Source of the DNA: Aeromonas media
GTDB taxonomy: Bacteria; Pseudomonadota; Gammaproteobacteria; Enterobacterales; Aeromonadaceae
Direction of reading: 5' to 3'
Length of the DNA: 64,000 nt
NCBI RefSeq assembly: GCF_000819985.1
Contig: NZ_CDBZ01000154.1
Location: forward strand, 1 to 64,000
The notes under the pieces are model-generated. The model was not told the origin of the DNA and searched no databases. It saw only the letters and a list, made by a program, of their open reading frames with translations. Position 1 is the first letter of the stretch. Every line of letters begins with the position of its first letter. The translations under genes and the position numbers were made by a program. Positions 9,177 through 18,034 of the stretch are shown here, piece by piece.

Positions 9177-10858
9177 TATCGCGTACTCCGTCTGGGTTGA
9201 GTGGTGCGCCCGGCACGCGCGCTGCTAGCCACACTTTCACGCCCACGTTGGCTGGCGGCGCGCTCGGTTCTACCCGAATTCTGTACCCCTTGGAAGGCAC
9301 TCTTTGAGGCAACAGGTGCTCTGCGCGTCGCCGTCTGTGCTGTGCTCTTGCTGTGAGTGGCGCGTGGCTGGACATAGCCGCGATCACGGGCTCCTGCGGT
9401 CTGTGGCGTGATTTGCTGCCGCCTGACCTTGTCTCCTGCGTAGTCGCCCTGGCGCGGCGTGCGTTGGGCCACATTTGCTTCCCTGTTTGCCTGTCTGGCG
9501 TCGCGCGTCACCTTGGCATTGTCGCTCTTGGGTTGGCGGTTGGCTCCTGCGTAGCTCCCCTTCGGCGCGGTTGCGCGAGCCTCCCTGTTTACCTCATTGA
9601 CAGCGCGCGGGGCGCCGGCATATTCGCTTTTTGGTTGGCGATTGGCCCCCGCATAACTCCCCTTCGGTGTAGCATCTCGTCGCCCCCCTCCTGCCTCGTT
9701 ATTCAGCGAGCGTTGTTCCAGAGTAGCCAGCTCAGCGCGCTGGGGGCGCGCCGCCGTGATGGGGCTGTCGGCCTGGCGCAGGTAGTTGTTGGGGCCGCGC
9801 TCAAACTTGTTGAAGTAATCGTTCCCCTTGGCGTTGATATAAATATTGTTGTTAGAGCCCCGCTGATAGTTGACCGGACGGTTGTAGCCATTGGTGGGGC
9901 GGAAACCATTGCCATAGTTGGGGTTATAACGATAGGGGACATAACCGTCGGGATAACCCGATCCCCACCGCGGGTAATAGTAATCGCCCTCATCATCATC
10001 GTCGTTGAAGACCTCGTTGACCAACATGCCCGCACCAAAGGCGAGCAAGCCCGTCAAGACCATATCACCGCGGTCGTATTCATCATCGTCGTCATGTTCC
10101 ACCACTGTCGTGGTCGTTGTCGCAGGCGCAGGCGCAGTCGTTGTCGTGGTTTCCGTGGTCACCGGCGCGGGAGCTGGCCCGGCAGCTGGCGCGGCAGCTG
10201 GCGCGCTATAGGCGGCGGTTGGGTCGTATTGCGGGACGTAAATGACGTCAGGGTTGGCAGGCGCAATGGTGACGATCTGCTGATTGTTCTGTTCATCCCT
10301 GGCCACTTTCATCTGCTCTGAGTCTTTCAGGTTGCCCACCTCCATCGCCTGTTGGCGCAGGCGCTGAACGGCTGCCAATACGCCCGGTTCATCGGCCAGG
10401 AAGGCACTGCCCAGCTCGGTCGTCCACTCCATCTTCAAGCACATCATGTCCATGACAGTCGGGAAGTGCATCAGCGACATGGTGGGCGGTGTAAAGCCCA
10501 GCGGCGCAATGGCGGCGGTCAGCTCTTTCCCTTTGAGATCGGGGTGGGCGACCAGCCAGTTGCCGGCATCGAGCACCTCTTGCGGATTGGTGGCGCTGGC
10601 CAGCACCTGAGCCAATACCGCATCAGGGTAAAGGGCTATGGGCGCAAGCAGGGTCTCGAGCGCCTCTGGGGTATATTTCGATGCTTGTGTGCCAATAGGT
10701 TGCGCTTGTGGTGCGACCGCAGCGCTGGTTGTGCTGGAGGCCGCGCTGGGCTGGACACTTTGCGTGACGGGGGGGGGCTCCTCCTTGCAGGCAGCCAATA
10801 CCGTGCCGAGGGCAATCACGGCCGCCAACACGCTACGGCGAAATAGGGGTTGCTTCAT
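9176..10858 (-). CDS. DUF3300 domain lipoprotein with low-complexity tail
   Basis: 560 residues. A lipoprotein signal ends in the lipobox LAAC with Cys24, followed by Lys25. The DUF3300 domain covers roughly residues 61-215 (YTPEALETLLAPIALYPDAV, HFPTVMDMMC, PDVIYVPQYDP). It is followed by an Ala/Pro/Thr-rich linker (216-253), acidic runs around a hydrophobic glycine-rich segment (MVLTGLLAFGAGMLVNEVF), a Tyr/Asn/Gly-rich part and a long Arg-rich basic tail containing PKGSYAGANRQPKS twice. The start at 10858 places the signal peptide correctly; a longer in-frame reading would translate the upstream nonamer repeats. Function unknown; an envelope-anchored role is inferred. Confidence 0.85.
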   Translation of the reverse strand: MKQPLFRRSVLAAVIALGTVLAACKEEPPPVTQSVQPSAASSTTSAAVAPQAQPIGTQASKYTPEALETLLAPIALYPDAVLAQVLASATNPQEVLDAGNWLVAHPDLKGKELTAAIAPLGFTPPTMSLMHFPTVMDMMCLKMEWTTELGSAFLADEPGVLAAVQRLRQQAMEVGNLKDSEQMKVARDEQNNQQIVTIAPANPDVIYVPQYDPTAAYSAPAAAPAAGPAPAPVTTETTTTTAPAPATTTTTVVEHDDDDEYDRGDMVLTGLLAFGAGMLVNEVFNDDDDEGDYYYPRWGSGYPDGYVPYRYNPNYGNGFRPTNGYNRPVNYQRGSNNNIYINAKGNDYFNKFERGPNNYLRQADSPITAARPQRAELATLEQRSLNNEAGGGRRDATPKGSYAGANRQPKSEYAGAPRAVNEVNREARATAPKGSYAGANRQPKSDNAKVTRDARQANREANVAQRTPRQGDYAGDKVRRQQITPQTAGARDRGYVQPRATHSKSTAQTATRRAPVASKSAFQGVQNSGRTERAASQRGRESVASSARAGRTTQPRRSTR

Positions 10859-10931
10859 GACCTTGTTTCCTTCTGCTGGAGTGGCTGATGCGCCTCTTGC
10901 CTGAAGATTTCCACAAATGTTGTCTCTCATT

Positions 10932-10958
10932 GCATTCAATGCATTCAATGCATTCAAT
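10932..10958. repeat. Three tandem copies of a 9-bp repeat
   Basis: GCATTCAAT occurs three times head to tail, about 75-100 bases upstream of the DUF3300 start codon, followed by a partial fourth unit (GC). The location is in the promoter or leader region, so copy-number changes could alter expression. Confidence 0.85.
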
Positions 10959-11193
10959 GCGGGCGTCTCATACCGAAAACATAAACCACTAATCGAGATC
11001 ACACCCCAAACCGGCTGGAAAGGTGTGAAAAATTCGTTTGCTTCAGTCTCAAGCTACGCCTGAACCCCAGGATGTCACCAAAGTCAGGTGGGCAGACCTG
11101 AGAAGTTAAGGGCTATGGGATACCGCCTTCTGTGGGCTCGAGATTCAATCAATGCACTTGGGGATGGAGAAGAACTAGGCGCAGCACAGTTGG

Positions 11194-11385
11194 ATGTCGA
11201 TACAGCGAAAATGGCTGGATAGGCTGCTCAAGCAACTGCGGCATGAGGTGATCGTGGAGCGTCACTTCGTTAACGAACGCCTCAGCGATGACGCGATGCC
11301 AAGTGTCTCGATACTCTGTTCGATCAGAAGCTCGAACAGTTGGGGGGGAATAACATGAGCAACGCGTTTTGCGAACTGCGCCTTA
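11194..11385 (+). pseudogene. Relic of a type I restriction enzyme HsdR C-terminus
   Basis: The frame from 11194 reads MSIQRKWLDRLLKQLRHEVI and continues VERHFVNERLSDDA, which resembles the conserved HsdR C-terminal module (…WLxRIAKQLxxEVVVDRE…). After about position 11297 the match moves to another frame, AKCLDTLFDQKLEQL, matching the following HsdR segment (LDKVFxGxLDxLL). The reading frame is therefore shifted and no intact gene surrounds it; no HsdM or HsdS is nearby. The family assignment rests on pattern recognition of about 60 residues. The remaining DNA at 10960-11190 shows nothing recognisable besides the DUF3300 upstream region. Confidence 0.55.
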
Positions 11386-12021
11386 TTCGATGCCGGGCGG
11401 TGGGGCGTGATCGGCGGAGGCCTGGCTCTGCACCGATCTCTTCTTGTGCTTGCGTACCCGCATGTAGTTGCGGCGCACCCCGTAGGAGATGAGCAGGCCG
11501 GCCAGCAGCATCACCAGCAGCATCAGCCGCTGTTTCTCCTGACTCACCTTGAGATGGGTGTCTTGCGCGGCGATCAGCGTCTGCTCCTCCAGCGTGATCC
11601 TCAGGTAGCCCAGGGTCAGGTTACCCTCCTGGATCTCCTGCACGAACTGGGTGCGCCCCTTGCCCTGCTCCGGCAGTGACTTGTTGTCGGTGCCGATGGG
11701 CAACAGGCTGTCCAGAGGTACCGCTTGATCCGATTGGGCGAGCGGGATACCACGGGCATCGTAGAGTGTGACATCGAGGATCTCGGGTTCGGCAGCGAGA
11801 TCCTGTGCCAGCCGCTCCAGCTCGCTCTCCTTGTCCTCCTTGATCCAGCGCCGCATGTCCCGGGCGGCGTAGGCGACCAGCGCCTGGGCTCTGTCCCGCG
11901 CCGCGCTGTGCAATGCGGCCTGGCTTGCTCCCTGCATGTGGATCATCAGCGCCAGCACCCAGAGGGCGAGCAGGATCCCTGCTGCCAGGCTGATAACACG
12001 TTTGATGGGGAGATGACGCAC
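11383..12021 (-). CDS. ytjB: AhpA/YtjB (Smp) family membrane protein
   Basis: About 212 residues from a GTG at 12021, which has AAGAGG nine bases upstream; a TTG at 12051 would add ten residues and has no ribosome-binding site. Two membrane helices (near residues 10-30 and 167-186) bracket a periplasmic region that includes ILDVTLYDARGIPLAQS, as in the Smp/YtjB family. Divergent from serB, the arrangement conserved in enterobacteria and Vibrio. Function is unclear; Aeromonas homologues were linked to haemolysin regulation under the name AhpA. Confidence 0.75.
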   Translation of the reverse strand: MRHLPIKRVISLAAGILLALWVLALMIHMQGASQAALHSAARDRAQALVAYAARDMRRWIKEDKESELERLAQDLAAEPEILDVTLYDARGIPLAQSDQAVPLDSLLPIGTDNKSLPEQGKGRTQFVQEIQEGNLTLGYLRITLEEQTLIAAQDTHLKVSQEKQRLMLLVMLLAGLLISYGVRRNYMRVRKHKKRSVQSQASADHAPPPGIE

Positions 12022-12147
12022 AGCGCTGAGCCTCTTGCGGTGAATGAACAATGGTGGGGGATCTTGGCGCTTGCCTGTACAAAAAGCAATACGCTACTCT
12101 GGGCCCGCATGATGAACCCCGTGATCTCCAAGGAAGGCGTCTCTCTT

Positions 12148-13152
12148 ATGTTGTTGTCCCAACTCCCCCGTTCCCCGCATGACTGGGCCAAGGCCCTGTG
12201 CAGTGTTCCCTGCTGGCAGCTTACCCCTGAAGCCCTGTTGCCCGCAGCCAGTGCCCACGACGACGCCTGGCTCGTCTTGTTTGGCAAGGCGCTGGATGCT
12301 CGCGACCTGGCACAGGTGGCGAGGCTGCTGGCAGACCATGAGGTCGAAGCCAGCCTCTATCCCCTGGGGGAGCAGGCCGGTGTTCCTCTGCTTCTGCTCG
12401 GCGCAAACCGCTTCTCTCCCGAGCTGGTGCAGGCCATCAAGGGGCAGGAGTGGGACATCGATGTCTGCCATCTCGCCATCCTGCCGACCCTGGGAGAACC
12501 CGGGTTGCTGGTGATGGACATGGATTCCACCGCGATCCGGATCGAGTGCATCGACGAAATAGCCCGTCTGGCTGGAGTGGGCGATCAGGTGGCGGCGGTG
12601 ACGGCGGCGGCCATGCAGGGCAAGCTGGAGTTTGCCGACAGCCTGCGCAGCCGGGTCGCGCTGCTGGAAGGTGCACCGGTCACCATCCTCGATGAGGTGG
12701 CGGCCGCCATGCCTTGGATGCCCGGCTTGCAACTGATGGTCGATACCCTCAAACAGTCGGGTTGGACAGTGGCGATTGCCTCGGGCGGCTTTACCCGTTT
12801 CGCCGGCGAACTACAACAGGCGCTCGGGCTGGACGCCATCTTTGCCAACGAGCTGGCGGTGGAGGGAGGCCTGCTGACCGGCAAGGTGAGCGGGCGCATC
12901 GTAGATGCCGCCGTCAAGGCCGAGGTGTTGCAGCAACTGGCGCGGCAGCATGAGATCCCCGTAGCCCAGACGGTGGCGGTCGGCGATGGCGCCAACGATC
13001 TCAAGATGATGGGGGTGGCCGGGCTCGGCATTGCCATCCACGCCAAGCCATTGGTACGTGCCCAGGCGGCCGCCACCCTCAATCACCATGATCTGGAAGG
13101 GGTGCTCTGCCTGCTCGGCGCGCTGGCCTGCCGCGACCGGCGCTGGTGTTGA
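12148..13152 (+). CDS. serB: Phosphoserine phosphatase SerB
   Basis: 334 residues from the ATG at 12148, preceded by AAGGAAGG; upstream in-frame ATGs at 12109 and 12112 lack a ribosome-binding site. It dephosphorylates phosphoserine in the last step of serine synthesis. The C-terminal HAD phosphatase domain shows DMDSTAI (Asp124 nucleophile, Asp126 acid/base), SGGFTRF and VGDGANDLKM. The N-terminal about 110 residues form the ACT-like extension typical of gammaproteobacterial SerB. The hydrolase gene follows 28 bases downstream. Confidence 0.95.
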   Translation: MLLSQLPRSPHDWAKALCSVPCWQLTPEALLPAASAHDDAWLVLFGKALDARDLAQVARLLADHEVEASLYPLGEQAGVPLLLLGANRFSPELVQAIKGQEWDIDVCHLAILPTLGEPGLLVMDMDSTAIRIECIDEIARLAGVGDQVAAVTAAAMQGKLEFADSLRSRVALLEGAPVTILDEVAAAMPWMPGLQLMVDTLKQSGWTVAIASGGFTRFAGELQQALGLDAIFANELAVEGGLLTGKVSGRIVDAAVKAEVLQQLARQHEIPVAQTVAVGDGANDLKMMGVAGLGIAIHAKPLVRAQAAATLNHHDLEGVLCLLGALACRDRRWC

Positions 13153-13180
13153 ACCCGCTCAAGGAGGAGCAAAGAACAAG

Positions 13181-14086
13181 ATGGAACTGTTGCAACAATC
13201 CCTGTTTGTCCCCTGTGGCGAGCATCGGCTGCATGTGCGCCATATTCAGCCCGGTGTCGCCGTGCATGCCGATCCCATCCTGATGGTGCACGGCGCCATC
13301 GAGAACGGACGCATCTTCTACACCGAATCCGGCAAGGGGCTGGCCTGTTTCCTGGCGCGGCACGGTTATCAGGTGTATGTGGCGGATCTGCGCGGGCGAG
13401 GCCAGAGCACGCCGGCCATCGCCGAGCGGGCTGGCCACGGCCAGCATGAGCTGATCACCGAGGATCTGCCGGCCCTGCAACATTGGGTCGCTGCTCGTCA
13501 TGCCGGCGCCAGGGTGCACTGGATGGCTCACTCCTGGGGCGGGGTCATCATGGCCTCGACCCTGGTGCGCTTCCCGGAGCTGGCCGACCAGATAGCCAGT
13601 CTGGTGTTTTTCGGCACCAAGCGGGGGGTCTCGGTACAGAACCCCGAGCGCTGGTTGAAGGTGGATCTAATCTGGAACCGGTTGGCACCCTGGCTGGCAC
13701 GAAACCGTGGTTTTCTGGCCGCGCGCCGGTTGCGAATTGGGGCGGACGATGAGCCGCTGCGCTACCTGCAGGAGACCATCCCCTGGGTGAAATGCGGGCC
13801 CTGGCAGGATCCCCACGATGGCTTCGCCTACGGGGAGGCCGCAGCCAGGGTCAACTGGCCGCCGCTCTGGATGATCTCGGCCAAGGCGGACAAGGTGCTG
13901 GGTCACCCGACCGACGTGCGCCGCTTCAGCGACGAGATGGGCTCCGCCGCGCGTCATACCCGCCTCGGCCGGGACAACGGCAACCGGCTCGACTACGACC
14001 ACATCAACATGCTGACGGCCCCCCAGGCCCAGGAGGATCACTTCCCCGAGATCCTGGCCTGGCTGCGCAACCCGCAGGCGGCCTGA
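13181..14086 (+). CDS. Alpha/beta-fold hydrolase (lysophospholipase-like)
   Basis: 301 residues. The alpha/beta hydrolase landmarks are MVHGAIENG (oxyanion region), ADLRGRGQS, the nucleophile elbow AHSWGG with Ser118, and the C-terminal His in YDHINML. The chain continues from serB with AAGGAGGAGC upstream of the ATG at 13181, so the two are probably co-transcribed. Substrate is not deducible; resemblance is to monoglyceride/lysophospholipase-type members such as PldB, but identity with any named enzyme is not claimed. Confidence 0.8.
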   Translation: MELLQQSLFVPCGEHRLHVRHIQPGVAVHADPILMVHGAIENGRIFYTESGKGLACFLARHGYQVYVADLRGRGQSTPAIAERAGHGQHELITEDLPALQHWVAARHAGARVHWMAHSWGGVIMASTLVRFPELADQIASLVFFGTKRGVSVQNPERWLKVDLIWNRLAPWLARNRGFLAARRLRIGADDEPLRYLQETIPWVKCGPWQDPHDGFAYGEAAARVNWPPLWMISAKADKVLGHPTDVRRFSDEMGSAARHTRLGRDNGNRLDYDHINMLTAPQAQEDHFPEILAWLRNPQAA

Positions 14087-14145
14087 CATGGACAAGGGCG
14101 GCCACATGGCTGCCCTTGTCGTGGATGGCGCTCGTCCCGCCAGGG

Positions 14146-16512
14146 TCAGAGTGCCGGGATGCCGAGCCGGAACAGGGTGGCCTCTGTGGTGTCGGTCAAC
14201 TCGCCCACCCCCACCACGCTCCACAGCTCCTCCTCCAGTTTCTTGGCCTTGTGAATGGCGAACTTGGCGATGTAGTCCAGCTCGCCCGCGATGAAGCTGG
14301 TGTCGGGGCGGCCGGTGCGGGAGATGCCGACCAGCACCGAATAGAACTCACCCTGTTGCCGAGCCAACTCGATGAAACGGCGCTTCTGCTCAACCGATGC
14401 AAAACTGCTGGCAAGCTGGCTGCGAAACAGGGGAGTGCCACCCTTGGTGTGCAGTCCGGCGATGTAGACCTCTTCCTCTTCCGGCTTGTCTTCCCGCTCT
14501 ATGGTGCGCAGGGGGTTGAGCAGCAGGGTCTTGAGCAGCGTTCCCTGGAACAGGGGGTAGAGGTTCAGGTGTTTCTCTTGTTCGGCGCAAGCCTGCAACA
14601 GGCCGGCGAGGCTGCGCGGTCTGGGCGCCAGCCCCAGCGCGGCGGGGCGGGGTGGCCCGTTGAGCTTGTTCACATAGACAGGGGTATTGAACAGGTGGTG
14701 GGTATAGAGGTTGCGCAGTGCCCTTGCCATGCCACGATAGCGTTTGTGCTCCTTGGTGGGTTTGAGCTTGTTCTGGTTGCTCTCGATCAGCAGGCTGAAA
14801 AACTGGTGGCCGATGTGGCGCTCTGCCGTCCCCTCGATGCACAGGTGCAGCACGGTACGACTCAGGTTGAGGCTGACCAGCCGATAGGGGAGGTGCTGCA
14901 GATCCATGTTCTTGGCGAGATCCTGCAGGCGGGGCAGGGCGACCTGGATGATGTCCCCCTTCTCGCCAGAGAACGGCTCCTCCAGCTCTATCTGCATGCC
15001 GTGGGTCGAGATGTCGCGGGTCCAGCCGAGCCAGGCGCGATCCTGGTGGCGGATCACGATCGCCGTCTTGTGGACGTAGCGGGCCTCCTTGCGCAGTTGC
15101 ACATAGTGCAGCGTCTCTATCTCGAAGGGGATCGCATGGATGTCGTGGCCGAAGCGTTGCAAGGCGTTGGCGTTGTGCGTCTGACTGCTGTCGAACCGGA
15201 ACTCGCCGCGCTGGTTGTCGAGCCCGATCTCCTGCAGCATGCCCACATAGCCCAGCTGGCCGAGCCGCTCGCGCAGCAACATGTCCTGCAACTGGTGCGC
15301 CCCTCCCGGCTGGCTGTCGAGATCGGCCTCGGCCAGGGTGCAGGCCTCCAGGCTGAATTTGTAGACACGCCAGCTGGGGCGGCGGGCGCCTATCTGAAAG
15401 AACAGGGCAGTCAGCCCGCTCTGCTCAAGCTCTTCCCGGGTAGCGGAGAAGAAGTAGAGGTGGCTGCGCACCGAGTGGGTGAAGCTGTAGATCAGGGTTT
15501 CGCGAAGCCCCCCTTTGGCGGGCAACAGTGACGGCATGCGCGCTGGCGTGAAGAGGCTGGCGAGCATGTCGCGGTTCTTGGCGTCGCGCCAGTACTCGAG
15601 GATGTGCTGGTTGTTCTCGGTACGCAGGGCGATCTCGAGGCCAGGGGTTGCACCCTGGCCGAAGAAGAGCGGCATGCCGGTCATGCGCGGCAGGTAGAAC
15701 TGTTCGTACCCCTTGATGATGGCGGTCGACAGCAGGTAGTCGACGCTGACCCGATAGCGGCTGCGGTTGCGCTCGATGAAGTCGCGCAGGAACTCATCGA
15801 AGGCGGGATGATCGTCACTCTTCACCAGCCGCAGCCAGAATTTTCCCTCTTTCTGCTCCTTCCCCAGGATCTGATAGTCGATCGACTGGCGCAGCATGGG
15901 GGTGGGGTGCTCGCGTTCCAGGCCGGTGAAGAAGACCTCGATGTGGTCGCCGGTCTGGTAGTCGGGCAGATAGGGGACCAAGACCCGGATCCCGCCGAGA
16001 GAGATGTCCGAACTCTTGGCCTGCAGCTTCTCTCCGCTCGCCAGCTTGAGCACCATGGGTGAGCTGAAGTGCATCCGCTCCTCCTGCCGGCCGTAGTGGC
16101 TGGCGAAGGGAATGGCATTGACATCGAAGGGGCGGAACGGGCTGACGGGCAAGGAGAGGCTCTCGCTGCGCCCCTGATTGAGCTTGCACCAGGCTTGCAG
16201 CGCCTCGTAGACCCCCAGGGTGTAGCTGTCCCGGTAGAGGTAGCACTGGGACTGGAACTGCTCGATGGCCTCGGCGGGCATGAAGTGGGTGACACCCTCA
16301 AACTCGTGTACCTGACAGAGGGGCCCCAGTTCGTTGCGCATGTCGATCACGCGCCGGCAGGGAGTGCACTTGCGCTTGAGCTCCATCTTCAGCAGGAAAC
16401 GGCCGTTGGTATTCTCGTTCTGGGTCAGGCGGTTGAAGATCTCGTCGAAGTCCTTTTCCCGGAGCAGGGGGACCAGTTGTTCTATCAGGTGGAGTGGTTG
16501 TTCTGAATCCAT
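14146..16512 (-). CDS. Large PilZ-domain protein (PlzC-like)
   Basis: 788 residues, start at 16512 supported by CAGGAAT upstream. Two PilZ-like segments are visible: about 141-235 with RQEER and DISLGG, and about 472-530 with RKEARYVHK followed by TRDISTHG, the latter matching the c-di-GMP motif RxxxR…DxSxxG well. The remainder has no motif I recognise. Position between serB and radA matches the V. cholerae PlzC gene, so orthology is likely. It probably senses c-di-GMP and affects motility or surface behaviour; the output is unknown. Confidence 0.8.
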   Translation of the reverse strand: MDSEQPLHLIEQLVPLLREKDFDEIFNRLTQNENTNGRFLLKMELKRKCTPCRRVIDMRNELGPLCQVHEFEGVTHFMPAEAIEQFQSQCYLYRDSYTLGVYEALQAWCKLNQGRSESLSLPVSPFRPFDVNAIPFASHYGRQEERMHFSSPMVLKLASGEKLQAKSSDISLGGIRVLVPYLPDYQTGDHIEVFFTGLEREHPTPMLRQSIDYQILGKEQKEGKFWLRLVKSDDHPAFDEFLRDFIERNRSRYRVSVDYLLSTAIIKGYEQFYLPRMTGMPLFFGQGATPGLEIALRTENNQHILEYWRDAKNRDMLASLFTPARMPSLLPAKGGLRETLIYSFTHSVRSHLYFFSATREELEQSGLTALFFQIGARRPSWRVYKFSLEACTLAEADLDSQPGGAHQLQDMLLRERLGQLGYVGMLQEIGLDNQRGEFRFDSSQTHNANALQRFGHDIHAIPFEIETLHYVQLRKEARYVHKTAIVIRHQDRAWLGWTRDISTHGMQIELEEPFSGEKGDIIQVALPRLQDLAKNMDLQHLPYRLVSLNLSRTVLHLCIEGTAERHIGHQFFSLLIESNQNKLKPTKEHKRYRGMARALRNLYTHHLFNTPVYVNKLNGPPRPAALGLAPRPRSLAGLLQACAEQEKHLNLYPLFQGTLLKTLLLNPLRTIEREDKPEEEEVYIAGLHTKGGTPLFRSQLASSFASVEQKRRFIELARQQGEFYSVLVGISRTGRPDTSFIAGELDYIAKFAIHKAKKLEEELWSVVGVGELTDTTEATLFRLGIPAL

Positions 16513-16612
16513 GTATTCCTGCCGCGGAAAGTCACTTTTCCGATTCTGGGTTTGATCTGTCGGTCGCAAACCAGTATATCAAGCAGGAATTCATCCTGTC
16601 CCCGAGTTATCC

Positions 16613-17977
16613 ATGGCCAAAAACAAAACCGCCTATGTTTGTTCCGAATGTGGCGCCGACTTCTCCCGCTGGCAAGGCCAATGCAGCGAGTGCAAGGAGT
16701 GGAACACCATCACCGAGGTCCGGTTGGGCGTCACGACACCGGGAAAGAGTGCCCGCTACACCGGTTATGCCGGTGCCATCGGCAGCCAGGTGCAGACCCT
16801 GGCCGAGGTCGCGACCACCGAGATCCCCCGCTTCAGTTCGGGCTTCAAGGAGCTGGACCGGGTGCTCGGCGGCGGTGTGGTGCCGGGCTCGGCGATCCTC
16901 ATTGGTGGCAACCCGGGGGCTGGCAAATCGACCCTGCTGCTGCAGACCATGTGTGGTCTGGCACAGCGGATGAAGACCCTGTATGTGACCGGGGAGGAGT
17001 CGCTGCAACAGGTGGCGATGCGGGCCGGCCGGCTGGGCTTGCCCACCGACAAGCTGCGCATGCTGTCGGAAACCAGCGTGGAGCAGATCTGCATCATTGC
17101 CCAGCAGGAGCAGCCGCAGATCATGGTCATCGACTCGATCCAGGTGATGCATGTGGCGGATGTGCAGTCATCCCCCGGCTCCGTCTCCCAGGTGCGCGAA
17201 TCTGCGGCCCTGCTCACCCGCTATGCCAAGCAGAATCATGTCGCCATCTTCATGGTGGGCCATGTCACCAAGGACGGCACCCTGGCCGGTCCCAAGGTGC
17301 TGGAGCACTGTGTCGACTGCTCCGTACTGTTGGACGGTGCCCACGACTCGCGCTTTCGGACCCTGCGTTCCCACAAGAACCGCTTCGGTGCGGTCAACGA
17401 ACTCGGTGTCTTCGCCATGACGGGGCAGGGGATGAAAGAGGTGAGCAATCCCTCCGCCATCTTCCTGAGCCGTGGCGAGGAGCAGGCACCCGGCTCCATC
17501 GTCATGGTGATCTGGGAGGGGACGCGCCCCCTGCTGGTGGAGTTGCAGGCGCTGGTGGATTACTCCCAGCTCTCCAATCCGCGCCGGGTGGCGGTGGGCA
17601 TGGATCATAACCGTCTCGCCATGCTGCTGGCGGTACTGCACCGTCACGGCGGGTTGCAGATGGCGGATCAGGATGTCTTCATCAATGTGGTTGGCGGGGT
17701 CAAGGTCGAGGAGACCAGTGCGGATCTGGCGCTGTTGCTGGCCATGGTCTCCAGCTTCCGGGATCAGGCCTTGCCCAAGGATCTGGTGGTCTTTGGCGAG
17801 GTGGGGCTGTCTGGCGAGATCCGACCTGTACCCTCTGGCCAGGAGCGGTTGCAGGAGGCGGCCAAGCACGGTTTCCGCCGTGCCATAGTGCCTCATGCCA
17901 ACGCACCCAAGCATCCTATCGAGGGGATGGAGGTGGTGCCGGTGAAGAAGCTGTTCGATGCCCTGGAGGCCTTGTAA
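16613..17977 (+). CDS. radA: DNA repair protein RadA
   Basis: 454 residues. N-terminal zinc finger CxxC…CxxC at residues 10-27 (VCSECGADF, GQCSECKEW), RecA-like core with Walker A GGNPGAGKST, the RadA-specific KNRFG motif in HKNRFGAVNELG, and a C-terminal Lon-protease-like domain (DVFINVVGGVKVEE). RadA is a hexameric branch-migration helicase acting in recombination repair. Divergent from the PilZ gene, with about 100 bases between the two starts. Confidence 0.97.
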   Translation: MAKNKTAYVCSECGADFSRWQGQCSECKEWNTITEVRLGVTTPGKSARYTGYAGAIGSQVQTLAEVATTEIPRFSSGFKELDRVLGGGVVPGSAILIGGNPGAGKSTLLLQTMCGLAQRMKTLYVTGEESLQQVAMRAGRLGLPTDKLRMLSETSVEQICIIAQQEQPQIMVIDSIQVMHVADVQSSPGSVSQVRESAALLTRYAKQNHVAIFMVGHVTKDGTLAGPKVLEHCVDCSVLLDGAHDSRFRTLRSHKNRFGAVNELGVFAMTGQGMKEVSNPSAIFLSRGEEQAPGSIVMVIWEGTRPLLVELQALVDYSQLSNPRRVAVGMDHNRLAMLLAVLHRHGGLQMADQDVFINVVGGVKVEETSADLALLLAMVSSFRDQALPKDLVVFGEVGLSGEIRPVPSGQERLQEAAKHGFRRAIVPHANAPKHPIEGMEVVPVKKLFDALEAL

Positions 17978-17993
17978 CAGCGCAAAAGAGAAC

Positions 17994-18022
17994 AAAAAAG
18001 GAGCGTATGACGCTCCTTTTTC
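17994..18022. terminator. Bidirectional terminator between radA and a PilZ gene
   Basis: AAAAAAGGAGCG and CGCTCCTTTTTC pair around TATGA. It serves radA on the plus strand and the convergent PilZ gene on the minus strand. Confidence 0.9.
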
Positions 18023-18034
18023 ACCGATGGTGAG

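Noticed and set aside
9353..10321. 322-codon plus-strand frame opposite the DUF3300 gene
   Set aside because: Shadow of the low-complexity coding region; the minus strand has a lipoprotein signal and a recognised domain.
14146..16569. Longer start for the large PilZ protein at 16569
   Set aside because: The ATG at 16512 has CAGGAAT upstream; the extra 19 residues are polar and have no supporting ribosome-binding site.
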